Source: Candidatus Woesearchaeota archaeon
GTDB taxonomy: Archaea > Nanobdellota > Nanobdellia > Woesearchaeales > WJKL01
DNA length: 64,000 nt
Direction of reading: 5' to 3'
Assembly (NCBI GenBank): GCA_019322435.1
Contig: JAHWIR010000008.1
Span: 27,421 to 91,420, forward strand
Positions 15,884 through 24,349 of the stretch are shown piece after piece. Position numbers and translations under genes: made by a program. The notes below the pieces were generated by a model that saw only the letters and a program-made list of their open reading frames with translations, was not told where the DNA came from and did no database searches. The stretch's first letter is position 1. Every line of letters begins with the position of its first letter.

Positions 15884-17707
15884 TTATGATTTCCTTCTTC
15901 TTGTCATCAAATACCCGCCAATAGCAACTACAGCTATGACCAAAGCCATTCCTATTGTTGAGAACTCTGGGATGACTCCTGGAGCTGGGATTACGACTCT
16001 GTTATCATAGGGGTCTGATGGAACAGGGGTTGTGCCACAGTAAGGAGCTTGGCCTGTACAGAACGTGAAAAACCAGGCTTCTATTGGATAATTTATCGGA
16101 GCGGTCACACTTATGGTAGCACTTCCTAAGGAAGCTGGTCCATTCCAAGAGCCAATAACATCTCCATAATCATCAATAACAAAGATATATACCTGCATCT
16201 CGGGGCATTCATTTACACCAATAGTCCAACCAGCATTTAGTTCTAATTCTTCTTCATCAAACTCAGCAGAAACACTGGACAGGCTCATTTCAGGGCATTC
16301 TTCCTCTGTAATAGTAACCTTATAGTCTTCTACTTCTCCGTTAGGCCAATAACCTACAGGAGTTAATCCTCCTTCAATGCTAATTCTAAATCTTGCATAA
16401 GTAGGACCTAATTCTGCGTCGCATGGCACCATAAAACTCAGATTGATTACTCCTGCTACTGGCTGACTAGCAAAAATCTGCTCTGCAGGATGATCAAAAA
16501 CACCATTTTGATTAAAATCAATCCAAGCATCAAGTAATCCTCCTTGTGGTGCTGTAACTGTTATGATTGCTTGTTGACATGGTATCAAAGGTGTATTGAA
16601 TACAACACCATCTTCGTCATCAAGATTATTAATATCGTCTCCGTCTGCATTTGCTGTAGGTTGTCCATCCGGTTCAACATCTCTCTGATTCCCTAAGAAA
16701 GGTCCTATTGCAAGATGTCTTGCTCCATCGCTTGCTAACAATGTTGAATAGCTGTCTGGTGCATCTCCGAAGTCAAGTTCTTCTTCAGGCGGTGGCAGTA
16801 TACACTGCTCCTTGTATATCTCGTCCAAAGCAGTTATTGTATACAAGTGTCCATCAGTTCCGTCAAAATTATCACCTATGATAATTGGTTCTGAACAAGA
16901 AGTGTGTTTTGTTGCAGTTGCTATCAGCTGTCCGTTTCTCCATACTTCTATTTTTGTCTCTGGACTTATCTTGTCCTTAAAGTTTCCTTTTGCGTCGCTG
17001 TTGCTGACTGAATTTATAGTCATGCTGATTCCTGTTGTAGTTAATGAGTCTATTATCAAATCATGCTGGCCGACATTATTATCCACATTAGAAGATGAAA
17101 CTGTTGCTGTCTCAGAGTCCTTTAATTTTGTCTTTCCTGCGCCATATACCTTAACTTCAACTGAGTCTCCTTCAGTAAAGGAGTAATCAAAATCAACGCT
17201 GAGCGAGTTTAGTCCTTTGCACTCAGTACATACTGCTCCAGGAGGAGAATGATGAACATCTATGCAGACTTCATCTCCAGAGGATGGTTCTGGTATTGTT
17301 GCTGTATAGATTATTGGATTGTATTCAAGGTCAGCAGGATAGCCTGTTAATGTTATTTCTGGATCTTGGTCTCCGCCATAAACAATCCAGTCATATGATA
17401 AAGCTCCATTAATATAAATCCATTCGCCATCGCTTCTTAATTCATCAGCTTCAACTGTTCCATCACCATCATTGTCATGCTCTCCATATGATATATATGG
17501 CTTTGCTACTGAATCTAAAGTGGTCTTTATTTCGATGGTGGTTCCTTGGTCTGTAACTTCTACTTCACTGTGGTATCCTAATACAGAGTTATGGAGATAA
17601 TAAACAGCATCTCCTGCATAATTAAAACAAACAGAAGACTGGTCTCCACCAGCTAAAACAATAGTGCTTAATAATGCCAGCACAAGGGCGTATAAGAAAA
17701 TTTTCAT
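15884..17707 (-). CDS. Secreted surface protein with GEVED domain and PEF-type C-terminal anchor
   Basis: A 607-residue exported protein. Signal peptide at 1-19 (FLYALVLALLSTIVLAGG); two beta-rich domains; a GEVED-type domain (~310-475) beginning LDFGDAPDSYSTLLASDGAR and ending NGEVEDYKVTI; a further Ig-like domain; and at the C-terminus IPEFSTIGMALVIAVVAI, a hydrophobic helix and RRRKS. The last part matches the archaeal PEF-CTERM/archaeosortase style of sorting signal. It probably sits on the cell surface and may bind ligands or other cells. It is convergent with the U32 gene, with 11 nt between stops. Confidence 0.75.
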   Translation of the reverse strand: MKIFLYALVLALLSTIVLAGGDQSSVCFNYAGDAVYYLHNSVLGYHSEVEVTDQGTTIEIKTTLDSVAKPYISYGEHDNDGDGTVEADELRSDGEWIYINGALSYDWIVYGGDQDPEITLTGYPADLEYNPIIYTATIPEPSSGDEVCIDVHHSPPGAVCTECKGLNSLSVDFDYSFTEGDSVEVKVYGAGKTKLKDSETATVSSSNVDNNVGQHDLIIDSLTTTGISMTINSVSNSDAKGNFKDKISPETKIEVWRNGQLIATATKHTSCSEPIIIGDNFDGTDGHLYTITALDEIYKEQCILPPPEEELDFGDAPDSYSTLLASDGARHLAIGPFLGNQRDVEPDGQPTANADGDDINNLDDEDGVVFNTPLIPCQQAIITVTAPQGGLLDAWIDFNQNGVFDHPAEQIFASQPVAGVINLSFMVPCDAELGPTYARFRISIEGGLTPVGYWPNGEVEDYKVTITEEECPEMSLSSVSAEFDEEELELNAGWTIGVNECPEMQVYIFVIDDYGDVIGSWNGPASLGSATISVTAPINYPIEAWFFTFCTGQAPYCGTTPVPSDPYDNRVVIPAPGVIPEFSTIGMALVIAVVAIGGYLMTRRRKS

Positions 17708-17769
17708 TTTTTATCTCACCTTTAAAGTTTGAGTATTATTTAGGCTATACTCTCTAATCTTATTTAAAT

Positions 17770-18942
17770 TTATCTTTTTAGTTTGTTATACATCTTATAG
17801 AGATATAGGGAATCTTTGATTTGCTCTCTTTCCCAGCCTTTTTTTATTAGGATAGTTATAATTTGTTTTTCTGTTTTTCCTTTGCGCTTTAATTTTCTTA
17901 CTTTGGAGAGCAGTATTTTTCTTGACATAATCCTTAATAAGCTTCTCTTTTTCATTACTGAAGAAAAGAAAGATGGTTCGGTTTCTTTTTCATCTTTTTC
18001 AGCCAGGTATTTGTCATATCTGTGGAGGGCATCAATCACATGCCTTTCTTGCCAGCCTTTTTCTATCAATAATTTCTTTATTTTTCTATTTTCCAGTTTT
18101 TTGCGCTTTAATTTTCTTATCCTGGTGAACAATAGCTGCCTTCTGAATTTTCTCCTTATCCTTCTGAAATGTTTCTTTTTTAGTGGCAGGACAAGCGCAG
18201 GGATCTCTTCCTCTTGTTTTTTGATCTCAGCATCATACCTGTAGATTGCATCAATCTCGTGTTTTTTCTTCCAGCCTTTTTTTAGCAGTATTGATTTAAT
18301 CTCGGTGTTTTTCAGTTTTTTGCGCTTTAGTTTTCTTATCCTTGCAAACAATAATCTTCTTCTAAATTTCCTTCTTATCTTGTGGAAAAAACCTGATTCT
18401 CTTGGCGGAATAATTATAGCAGGGGTTTTATCTTCTTTTTTTAGATGACGTTTCTTATACCTATGGAGGGCATCACCTACATGTTTTGCATGCCACCCTT
18501 TAATAATCAGTAATTTTTTAATTTCCCTTTCAGGAAGGCCTTTTTTGGTTAATTTTATTATGCGGTTGAACAATACCTGCCTTCTTATTTTTCTTTTTAT
18601 CTTATGAAGGAGCTTTCCCTTTTTCAACACCAGGAAAAATAAGATGATGATGACAGCTGGAGGCAGTATCAATGCCCACCACTCTATTCTTTTTCTTTTC
18701 TCTTCTTCAATCTTTAACTCTATTTCTTTTTCTGCTTTCTTTGCTTTCAGGTATTCATTAAGAGCTTTTAGTACTGCTTCAGGGATTTCAGTTTGGTTAT
18801 AATCTTCTTGAGAATCATCATAGACACTGATTGTTTCTGCTTCTAGCTGGGGCTCATCTTGTATTGTTTCTTCCTGCGCAGCAGCTGGCATAATCAAAAG
18901 AAACAGCAATACAGTTAAGGATATCGCCTCTTTTTTACTCAT
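17770..18942 (-). CDS. Membrane protein with four cytoplasmic helix-hairpin repeats
   Basis: A 390-residue protein. Signal or first helix (LTVLLFLLIMPAAAQ), an acidic extracellular part, a coiled stretch, and one TM helix (WWALILPPAVIIILFFLVL, ~90-108). A basic C-terminal region follows with four tandem ~65-residue repeats of the form RRxLLFxRIRKLKRKKL ... IKKLLIxKGW ... VIDALHRY. The GW motif followed by a short helix resembles the C-terminal module of the protein at 53263 (YTREQIRAVLLREGWSQSVI). The positive charge suggests contact with membrane or nucleic acid on the inner side. No function is known. Confidence 0.6.
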   Translation of the reverse strand: MSKKEAISLTVLLFLLIMPAAAQEETIQDEPQLEAETISVYDDSQEDYNQTEIPEAVLKALNEYLKAKKAEKEIELKIEEEKRKRIEWWALILPPAVIIILFFLVLKKGKLLHKIKRKIRRQVLFNRIIKLTKKGLPEREIKKLLIIKGWHAKHVGDALHRYKKRHLKKEDKTPAIIIPPRESGFFHKIRRKFRRRLLFARIRKLKRKKLKNTEIKSILLKKGWKKKHEIDAIYRYDAEIKKQEEEIPALVLPLKKKHFRRIRRKFRRQLLFTRIRKLKRKKLENRKIKKLLIEKGWQERHVIDALHRYDKYLAEKDEKETEPSFFSSVMKKRSLLRIMSRKILLSKVRKLKRKGKTEKQIITILIKKGWEREQIKDSLYLYKMYNKLKR

Positions 18943-19103
18943 TTTGAGGGTGATATGTATAGTATAGTATTTAAGCTTTTTTATAAATTCATTTTAAATA
19001 TTTCCGACGAGAAGTAATCGATAGATTTAAATACTAGTTCGATTTTAGACGAGAAATAAGACAAATTCTAGTCTTAATAAACATAAAACGGGGGTAAATT
19101 AAA

Positions 19104-19409
19104 ATGGCAACTAAATGTGCAAAAGTTGGTGTTAAGAAAGAAAAAGGCTTTCTTTACTTTGTTGACAAGAAAGGAAATGTAGCAAGAGCAAAGATGGCAA
19201 GAGGAAAGAAGAAAGGCAAAGCAAAGATACAAGTTGTAGCTAAAGTTGGTGTTAAGAAGAAAGCTGGATTCTTGTACTTCATTGACAAGAAAGGAGATAT
19301 TAGCTGTGCAAAGATGGTAAGAGGCGGCAAGAAGAAAAAGAAGAAAGCTGCTAAGAAGAAAAAGCCAGCTAAGAAAAAAGCTAAAAAGAAAGCAAAGAAA
19401 AAGCGATAA
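19104..19409 (+). CDS. Small lysine-rich protein with two repeats, chromatin-like
   Basis: A 101-residue protein built of two ~37-residue copies of a VGVKKxxGFLYFxDKKGxxxxAKM unit and a 30-residue tail of almost only Lys and Ala (KKKKAAKKKKPAKKKAKKK), like histone H1 tails. Each repeat may be a small beta-fold. A TTTAAATAC box at ~19025 and a GGGGGT element before the ATG suggest strong expression. Binding to DNA or rRNA is the simplest inference, but no histone or Alba fold is visible. Confidence 0.7.
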   Translation: MATKCAKVGVKKEKGFLYFVDKKGNVARAKMARGKKKGKAKIQVVAKVGVKKKAGFLYFIDKKGDISCAKMVRGGKKKKKKAAKKKKPAKKKAKKKAKKKR

Positions 19410-19452
19410 ATTCTTTTTTTTATTTCTTTTATTTTTACAAAAATAAAAGTTT

Positions 19453-19482
19453 GAAAGCTTTTGCTTTCTTTATATTTTTTTT
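19453..19482. terminator. Hairpin with T-run between convergent genes
   Basis: GAAAGC TTTT GCTTTC is followed by TTTATATTTTTTTT, after the lysine-rich gene and overlapping the tail of the opposing gene. A second A/T stem (TTTATTTTT ... AAAATAAA) precedes it at ~19430. It fits an intrinsic-type terminator for the plus-strand gene. Confidence 0.5.
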
Positions 19483-20354
19483 ATTATTACTACTTCTTCA
19501 AGAAGTTTTTCAGCACTAGATATTATTCTGGCTAATGCTCTTTCAAGTGATTTTTCTGTTGCAGAAAGTTTTTCTTCTATTCTTGCTGCTGCTGAGGATT
19601 CAACCAGATAAAGATCATTTCTTATTACAGCCAATTGTTTTTTTAGTTCAGGGATAAGCGTGGAAACAGCAAGCTCTATTCTTTGAAGATCACGAAGTTC
19701 TTTTTCGATGTTTTTGGTTATTTCATTGATATTTGCTATTTTCAGCCTGTCTAGTATCTTGTCCAGAGCTTCTATCTCCTTTCCCAGCAAAAAGATATTT
19801 TTAGAGACTTCAATCTTTTCTTTTGCAAGTGGTCTTTTGAGTATTTCAGGGGCTCCTGCTGTCTCGTACAGACGCCTGGCTGTTGTCTTGATCTCTTGTT
19901 TCAAAAGATTAAGCTGATTTGCTATCTGCGCTGATTGTTTTTTATCAGCCAACTTGTCTACTTCTCTGTGGAACTGGTCCAATGCTCTGGATTCCCGGTA
20001 GAGGATTGTGTCTGCGTCCAGGCAGATGTTCTTTAGGTCTGATATGATGGAATCAATCTGTTTCAGCAGGTCAATTGTGTCATGCCTGATTATAGCAGAG
20101 AGCTCTTTAACAGTTGAGCTTTGTCTTGCGTATGTATCTCCAAGTTGAGGCTGCTTTTGTCTTAGTTTTACTTTTTGCACTGAAAGTTTTGATAATTCAG
20201 AATTTGCTTTTTTCAGTTTTTGAAAATTTGGCTGAAGTCTTTTGCTTATCCTTGCAATCTCGTTCCTGGATTTCAGGATAGTTGCTGCATTTTCCTGGAT
20301 AGACCTTGATAAAGAAGTGGAGGTTGCTAATCTGAGCTTGTATTGAGCAGCCAT
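19470..20354 (-). CDS. Coiled-coil protein of unknown function
   Basis: A 294-residue, almost fully helical protein rich in Leu, Lys, Glu and Gln with heptad patterns through most of its length (for example RISKRLQPNFQKLKKANSEL). There are no Cys motifs, signal peptide or membrane span. It starts 1 nt after the sppA stop, so it is cotranscribed with the membrane protease. It might be a partner or cytoskeletal factor; nothing in the sequence tells which. Confidence 0.6.
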   Translation of the reverse strand: MAAQYKLRLATSTSLSRSIQENAATILKSRNEIARISKRLQPNFQKLKKANSELSKLSVQKVKLRQKQPQLGDTYARQSSTVKELSAIIRHDTIDLLKQIDSIISDLKNICLDADTILYRESRALDQFHREVDKLADKKQSAQIANQLNLLKQEIKTTARRLYETAGAPEILKRPLAKEKIEVSKNIFLLGKEIEALDKILDRLKIANINEITKNIEKELRDLQRIELAVSTLIPELKKQLAVIRNDLYLVESSAAARIEEKLSATEKSLERALARIISSAEKLLEEVVIIKKI

Positions 20355-20355
20355 T

Positions 20356-21276
20356 TTAGGTCATGATTTTCAGTTCTTTTTGCGTGTTTTTTAATTCAGA
20401 GCCGATTCCCTTGCCTATTAAGAAGGATTGCGGAGCAATGACTCCTGACAGCATATCTAAGATTGTTTTTTCTCTTTTGTATTCTGCAAATTCTATATCT
20501 TCTAATTCTAAGTTTGTTATCAGCCATTGTTTTGCTGTTTCCTTGTCTCCTGTTGCATCAATCAATCCAAATTCCAAAGCTTCGATGCCTAGATAAAATT
20601 CTCCTGTTGAGAGATGTTTTGCTTTTTCATAATCCATGTTCCTGTTTTCTGCAACTGCTTTTATAAAGATTTCATGTATCTTATTTATCTTTGACTGTAG
20701 GATAGCTCTTTCATCCAAGCCTAATGGTTTGAATGGGTCTCCAATGTCTTTATATGCTCCTCCAACTAATCTTTGATAAGTCATATTGTATCTTTCTAAC
20801 AATCCTGCGAATTCAATGTATGAGGAATAGACACCAATAGAGCCTGTTACTGACATTTCATTTGCAATGATATAGTCTGTTGCAGAAGCAATCCAATAGC
20901 CTCCTGATGCGCCTACTTCTCTGATAACTGCAACAGTTGTCTTGTTTACTCTTTTGACTACATCTGCTATCTCTTTTGAAGCTACTGCAGAGCCGCCAGG
21001 AGAGTTGATGTCGAGTACAATTGCTTCTATTGCTGGATTTTTATCTGCTTTTTGTATCTGCTCGATGATGTCTGTTGAGCTTGCTGCTTGTGTGCCAAAT
21101 GAAGAAGCTCCTTCAACTGTGATCACTCCCTTTATTGGAATTACAGCAACATTGCCAAATGGCTCCATGTCAATAAAAAAGATAGAGATAATAGAAACAA
21201 AGAAGAAACTTATTATTGCAAATAGGATTAGTGCTATTATTACTGCTGTTAACCTCTTTTTTGGCTGCTGCTCCAT
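20356..21276 (-). CDS. sppA: Signal peptide peptidase SppA (S49 serine protease)
   Basis: A 306-residue, single-pass membrane serine protease. An N-terminal TM helix (~10-35) is followed by the ClpP-like fold: VLDINSPGGSAVASKEI (oxyanion region, 88-103), the nucleophile Ser124 in VGASGGYWIAS and the general base Lys176 in GGAYKDIGDPFKP. This is the short (67 kDa half-size) archaeal/Bacillus form. It clears signal peptides left in the membrane, facing outside. The gene is monocistronic with the coiled-coil protein downstream. Confidence 0.92.
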   Translation of the reverse strand: MEQQPKKRLTAVIIALILFAIISFFFVSIISIFFIDMEPFGNVAVIPIKGVITVEGASSFGTQAASSTDIIEQIQKADKNPAIEAIVLDINSPGGSAVASKEIADVVKRVNKTTVAVIREVGASGGYWIASATDYIIANEMSVTGSIGVYSSYIEFAGLLERYNMTYQRLVGGAYKDIGDPFKPLGLDERAILQSKINKIHEIFIKAVAENRNMDYEKAKHLSTGEFYLGIEALEFGLIDATGDKETAKQWLITNLELEDIEFAEYKREKTILDMLSGVIAPQSFLIGKGIGSELKNTQKELKIMT

Positions 21277-21308
21277 CTTTATTTAATTTGTTTAGATTGT
21301 ATATAAAA

Positions 21309-21800
21309 CTATCTAATCTTATATTTCTGTATAACAGTGATGTGGTTTAATTTTTGCATAAGTCTTTGATTTTTTGGGGAAGTGAGCATATAGAAAAAAT
21401 CAACTGCCCACAGGATGATGAATATCTTTGCTGCAATAAATGTTATGTTGCTGAACAGATAGTTCCGGTAAGATGCTTTTCCTTCAGGCACAACATAGAT
21501 CCCGAACAGTATCTGGCCTGGTGTCTGCTGGATCTTATACTGCAGGTAAGTAAAATAAAGCACTGCAATGAAACTCATCATAATCAAGACCGAATATAAT
21601 CTAGAGACTATCAAGGGATTGCTTTGTATATAAGCCTGCTGCTGGGAAAATGTTCCTGGCGGGATGATCTTCCTGACTAGCCTGTCAAAAGGGAACAAGA
21701 CAAAGAGGTCTAGGATTAAGATATCTATTATGAAAGCAAAGATTCTTTTTGGAATTGATGCTGGTGCTAAGAAGAATTTATTACTACCTCTTTTTTTCAT
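21309..21800 (-). CDS. RDD-family membrane protein
   Basis: A 163-residue protein starting MKKRGSNKF with the RDD pattern (PKRIFAFIIDILILDL) and about three TM helices; a short QQTPGQILFGI segment is also typical. The ATG at 21800 is chosen because a CTTTTTTAAAC box lies ~25 nt upstream on this strand; a longer reading frame would run into the divergent aIF1A gene. RDD proteins are proposed ion or sodium transporters in some bacteria, but the family is broad. Confidence 0.7.
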   Translation of the reverse strand: MKKRGSNKFFLAPASIPKRIFAFIIDILILDLFVLFPFDRLVRKIIPPGTFSQQQAYIQSNPLIVSRLYSVLIMMSFIAVLYFTYLQYKIQQTPGQILFGIYVVPEGKASYRNYLFSNITFIAAKIFIILWAVDFFYMLTSPKNQRLMQKLNHITVIQKYKIR

Positions 21801-21881
21801 AGAGATAGAGGGAGGGTATTTGTTTAAAAAAGTTGTTATTTTCGCAATGCTTATAAAGAAATCAGGGTTTTTAGAGGTAGT

Positions 21882-22226
21882 ATGAGCAAAAAGAAAGAAG
21901 AAGCTGCAAGGCAGGCTGCGATTGAGCGGCAGATTTCTAGAATCAGGCTTCCTAGAGGGAAGCAGACATTTGGCATTGTTGACCAAAGATTAGGCGGCAG
22001 CAGGATGAAGGTTAGATGCTTAGATGGAAAGACAAGGGTCTGCAGGATTCCTGGAAGGATGAAGAGATATTTGTGGGTGAGAGAAGGAGATGTCATCATT
22101 GTTGAGCCATGGGAATTGGGCGGAGATGACAAAGGAGACGTCATCTACAAATATACAAAGAGCCAATTACAGTATATCAAAAGAAAAGGTTATCTAAAAA
22201 AGCTGGAAGAGTTTGAAGAGTTCTAA
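21882..22226 (+). CDS. eif1A: Translation initiation factor aIF1A
   Basis: A 114-residue OB-fold factor that binds the A site of the small subunit. It shows the family run VDQRLGGSRMKVRCLDGKTR, then IPGRMKRYLWVREGDVIIV and WELGGDDKGDVIYKY. The N-terminus is basic and the C-terminus short, as in archaea. A CTTATAAAG box ~30 nt before the ATG makes it a single-gene, probably leaderless transcript. Confidence 0.96.
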   Translation: MSKKKEEAARQAAIERQISRIRLPRGKQTFGIVDQRLGGSRMKVRCLDGKTRVCRIPGRMKRYLWVREGDVIIVEPWELGGDDKGDVIYKYTKSQLQYIKRKGYLKKLEEFEEF

Positions 22227-22280
22227 TTTACTACTCTAGAATAAAAATATTTAAATAAGAGTTCTTTTTTTGTATTTGAT

Positions 22281-22811
22281 ATGGGGGAAAACAAAGGTTC
22301 ATTTATAATAACACTGATAGTGATGTTCATACTTTTCTTAAGCTGGATAGCTATTGTGTTCAACCTAGGCGGAAGATTCTATAAAGGAGAGCTGATATTG
22401 CTGGTATTATTCTTATTAGTGAGCCTTAAGCTGACTTTTGGCAGCAACCAATGGAGAGGGCTTATCAAGTTCTATTCATTAATATGGGTTAATTTTCTTT
22501 TTATCTATTTCATGAGATTCAGCATAAAAGAGGTTGTTTTGCCATTTGCAGTGAGCTTTATTGGATGGCTTGTTGCTATTGTCAAACTAGATTCAGATGA
22601 TTTTGAAGAAGGTGATTGGGGAGAAGGGGAAAGTTTAGAAGTCAAAAAAGAGTTCAGTCCTGGAAAGTATGTTGCAAGCAAAACAGGAAAAAAGTTTCAT
22701 GCGCCTAAATGCGACTGGGCAAAGAAGATAAAAAAAGACAATCAGATATGGTTTGAGAGCAAAGAAGAAGCTGAAACAGAGAATTTAAAGGCTTGTGATT
22801 GTGTTAATTAA
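22281..22811 (+). CDS. Four-TM membrane protein with C-terminal Ada-like Cys motif
   Basis: A 176-residue protein with four hydrophobic helices in the first ~110 residues, an acidic linker and a soluble tail: YVASKTGKKFHAPKCDWAKK ... ENLKACDC. This tail resembles the metal-binding Ada-type domain, where Cys residues bind zinc. A TTTAAATAAG box lies ~30 nt upstream. The function is unknown; the tail could sense metal or redox state at the membrane. It is convergent, overlapping by 4 nt with the phosphatase gene. Confidence 0.6.
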   Translation: MGENKGSFIITLIVMFILFLSWIAIVFNLGGRFYKGELILLVLFLLVSLKLTFGSNQWRGLIKFYSLIWVNFLFIYFMRFSIKEVVLPFAVSFIGWLVAIVKLDSDDFEEGDWGEGESLEVKKEFSPGKYVASKTGKKFHAPKCDWAKKIKKDNQIWFESKEEAETENLKACDCVN

Positions 22812-23206
22812 GACAGTTTTTTTACCAATGCTTTAACCTGCTTGAGAATAAAGTCTCTTGTTTTTCTGAAGTCTTCAATTGGGTGGCCTACTACGTCAGG
22901 GGTTTGCCATTCGATTATCTTTCCTTTGGGTATCATTGAGGGAAAATTAGGAAGATGCTTGTTCATCTTGACTATCTTGTGTGCTGAGTCTAGTTCATCA
23001 AATTCCAGATGGGTTGGAGCTTTTTTAGTTACTTTTACTTTGATCTGTTTCAGCACTTCAACTGCATTGGGGTCTACAGTATGGATAGGAAGGGTTCCTG
23101 CGCTTGTTGCTCTATAGCCTTTTGGAGCAAATTTGTTGAAGATTGATTCTGCCATAATGCTTCTGATGGAGTTTCCGTGGCAGACAAATAATATTGTTTT
23201 TGACAT
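22808..23206 (-). CDS. Low-molecular-weight protein tyrosine phosphatase / arsenate reductase-fold protein
   Basis: A 132-residue protein with the P-loop VCHGNSIRS near the N-terminus (C-x-G-N-x-x-R-S) and the late TPDVVGHP segment in place of the usual DP(Y/F) general acid, so Asp in TPDV may serve. Members are phosphatases or arsenate reductases; the single N-terminal Cys and absence of an obvious resolving Cys pair favour phosphatase. I use the ATG at 23206 (MSKTILFV); an upstream TTG would add six residues. Confidence 0.75.
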   Translation of the reverse strand: MSKTILFVCHGNSIRSIMAESIFNKFAPKGYRATSAGTLPIHTVDPNAVEVLKQIKVKVTKKAPTHLEFDELDSAHKIVKMNKHLPNFPSMIPKGKIIEWQTPDVVGHPIEDFRKTRDFILKQVKALVKKLS

Positions 23207-23249
23207 TTTCTTCGAAAATTTCAAACCTTACTCATTTCATTCGTAAGTT

Positions 23250-23729
23250 TCATTTTTTCATGTTTGTTTTAATCATATATATAATTAACCTTATTACTCC
23301 TAATGTTATGGCTATGTCTGCGATATTAAAAGCAGGCCATATCCTGAAATCAAGAAAATCAATCACATAGCCAAGATTGATCCTATCAATTAAATTGCCT
23401 AAAGTGCCTCCTAAGATTAATGCAGTTGCTATTTGCACGCATTTGTCATTAGGGACTGCATCATAGAAATAAAGGATAAGGCCTATGACAATTATTGAAA
23501 ACCAAATCAGCAGGCTGGTGGATTGCTGGAACAATCCAAATCCAGCTCCTGTATTCTGGATATAGGTCAGATGGAATATATTTTGGATTATTGGGACTGA
23601 TTGGAATAATTGAAGATTTCTTACTACAGAGAATTTTGTTAACTGGTCTAGGAGGACTACTGCGACTGATGTCAGGAGGATTATAAGTGCCTTGTTTTTT
23701 TCAGTAGACTTCTTGTTTTTGAGATTCAT
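23250..23729 (-). CDS. lspA: Signal peptidase II (lipoprotein signal peptidase)
   Basis: A 159-residue, four-TM aspartyl protease. Family blocks: LDQLTKF (28-33), IQNTGAGFGLF (57-67), GNLIDR with catalytic Asp115 and FNIAD with catalytic Asp138. LspA removes lipoprotein signal peptides after lipidation and is essentially bacterial, so this looks like an acquisition from bacteria. No lgt gene and no clear lipobox protein occur in this window. It overlaps the 3' end of the Pro/Ala-rich gene upstream by 29 nt. Confidence 0.9.
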   Translation of the reverse strand: MNLKNKKSTEKNKALIILLTSVAVVLLDQLTKFSVVRNLQLFQSVPIIQNIFHLTYIQNTGAGFGLFQQSTSLLIWFSIIVIGLILYFYDAVPNDKCVQIATALILGGTLGNLIDRINLGYVIDFLDFRIWPAFNIADIAITLGVIRLIIYMIKTNMKK

Positions 23730-24066
23730 GTGCTATTCTCTCTATGTTTGCAAGCCGTTGGTTAATATTGTCTAAGATTGCTTTTAGTGAATCGAGTTTT
23801 GCATTAAGTAATTGTATGTCTCTTTCTACAGCTGCTGGCTGAGGCATAGCTGGCTGAGCCTGCGCATATGCTGATGGTGCAGGGGCTGGTGCTTCTGGCG
23901 GTGCTGGAGGAGCTCCTGGAGGAGTCAAACCTGTTGCTAATCCAGGTTCTGGCTCTACGCCCAAAGCAATATCGCTTTCTTTTCCCAGTCCCAGGTCAAC
24001 TGTAGGGGCTGGGGTCGACTCTGGCTCTTTATGCTTCCAGAAGAATAATTTATCTAAGATTGCGAT
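23701..24066 (-). CDS. Pro/Ala-rich protein with C-terminal coiled coil; start codon unclear
   Basis: The C-terminal part (RDIQLLNAKLDSLKAILDNI ...) is a coiled coil after a Pro/Ala/Gln linker. The first standard start in frame is TTG at 23964, but the frame stays open and protein-like to 24066 (ILDKLFFWKHKEPE, an amphipathic beginning common in small membrane-associated archaeal proteins). There GAGGTGA is followed by ATA AAA ATC, with no ATG, GTG or TTG. A rare ATC/ATA start, or a base change of the true start, is implied. It overlaps lspA at the 3' end. Confidence 0.5.
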   Translation of the reverse strand: MAILDKLFFWKHKEPESTPAPTVDLGLGKESDIALGVEPEPGLATGLTPPGAPPAPPEAPAPAPSAYAQAQPAMPQPAAVERDIQLLNAKLDSLKAILDNINQRLANIERIAHESQKQEVY

Positions 24067-24094
24067 TTTTATTCACCTCTTTTTTGCAATTCTA

Positions 24095-24238
24095 TCATTT
24101 TGCTATCAGGTATTTCAATACAAAAAACACAACTCCAACAACTGCTAGGAAGAATGCTGTATGGATTAGTTTTTTAGTGAACTTCAGCAATACAAGTGCT
24201 ATGATTATTGCCAGAATGACTAAAATTATTGTTTTCAT
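24095..24238 (-). CDS. Tiny membrane protein (47 aa), paralogue of the 24350 gene
   Basis: An open frame encoding two hydrophobic helices joined by a basic turn: MKTIILVILAIIIALVLL, KFTKK, then VVGVVFFVLKYLIAK. A CTTATATAG box and a CAGGTGATAAA leader precede the ATG at 24238. It has the same plan as the 49-aa protein at 24350, so the two come from a tandem duplication. Possible roles are a membrane regulator, small pore or toxin-like peptide; no data in the sequence decide. Confidence 0.6.
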   Translation of the reverse strand: MKTIILVILAIIIALVLLKFTKKLIHTAFFLAVVGVVFFVLKYLIAK

Positions 24239-24299
24239 TTTATCACCTGATTTATTATAAATTTACAGACTATATAAGTTTTTCGTAGAAAAACAATAC

Positions 24300-24320
24300 T
24301 TGATTTGCTTTGCAAATCAA
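24300..24320. repeat. Perfect 9-bp hairpin with TTT loop
   Basis: TTGATTTGC TTT GCAAATCAA, in the gap between the two tiny membrane-protein genes, next to a second small stem (TTTTTC GTA GAAAAA). Its core ATTTGCTTTGCAAAT recurs exactly inside the 16S rRNA gene at 63921-63935, and a similar hairpin lies at 63095. Confidence 0.6.
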
Positions 24321-24349
24321 TGTATAAACTTTTTGCAGAATTTATTATC

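Noticed and set aside
21801..21986. N-terminal extension of the RDD protein
   Set aside because: It overlaps the divergent aIF1A gene and its promoter, while a TATA box fits the ATG at 21800.
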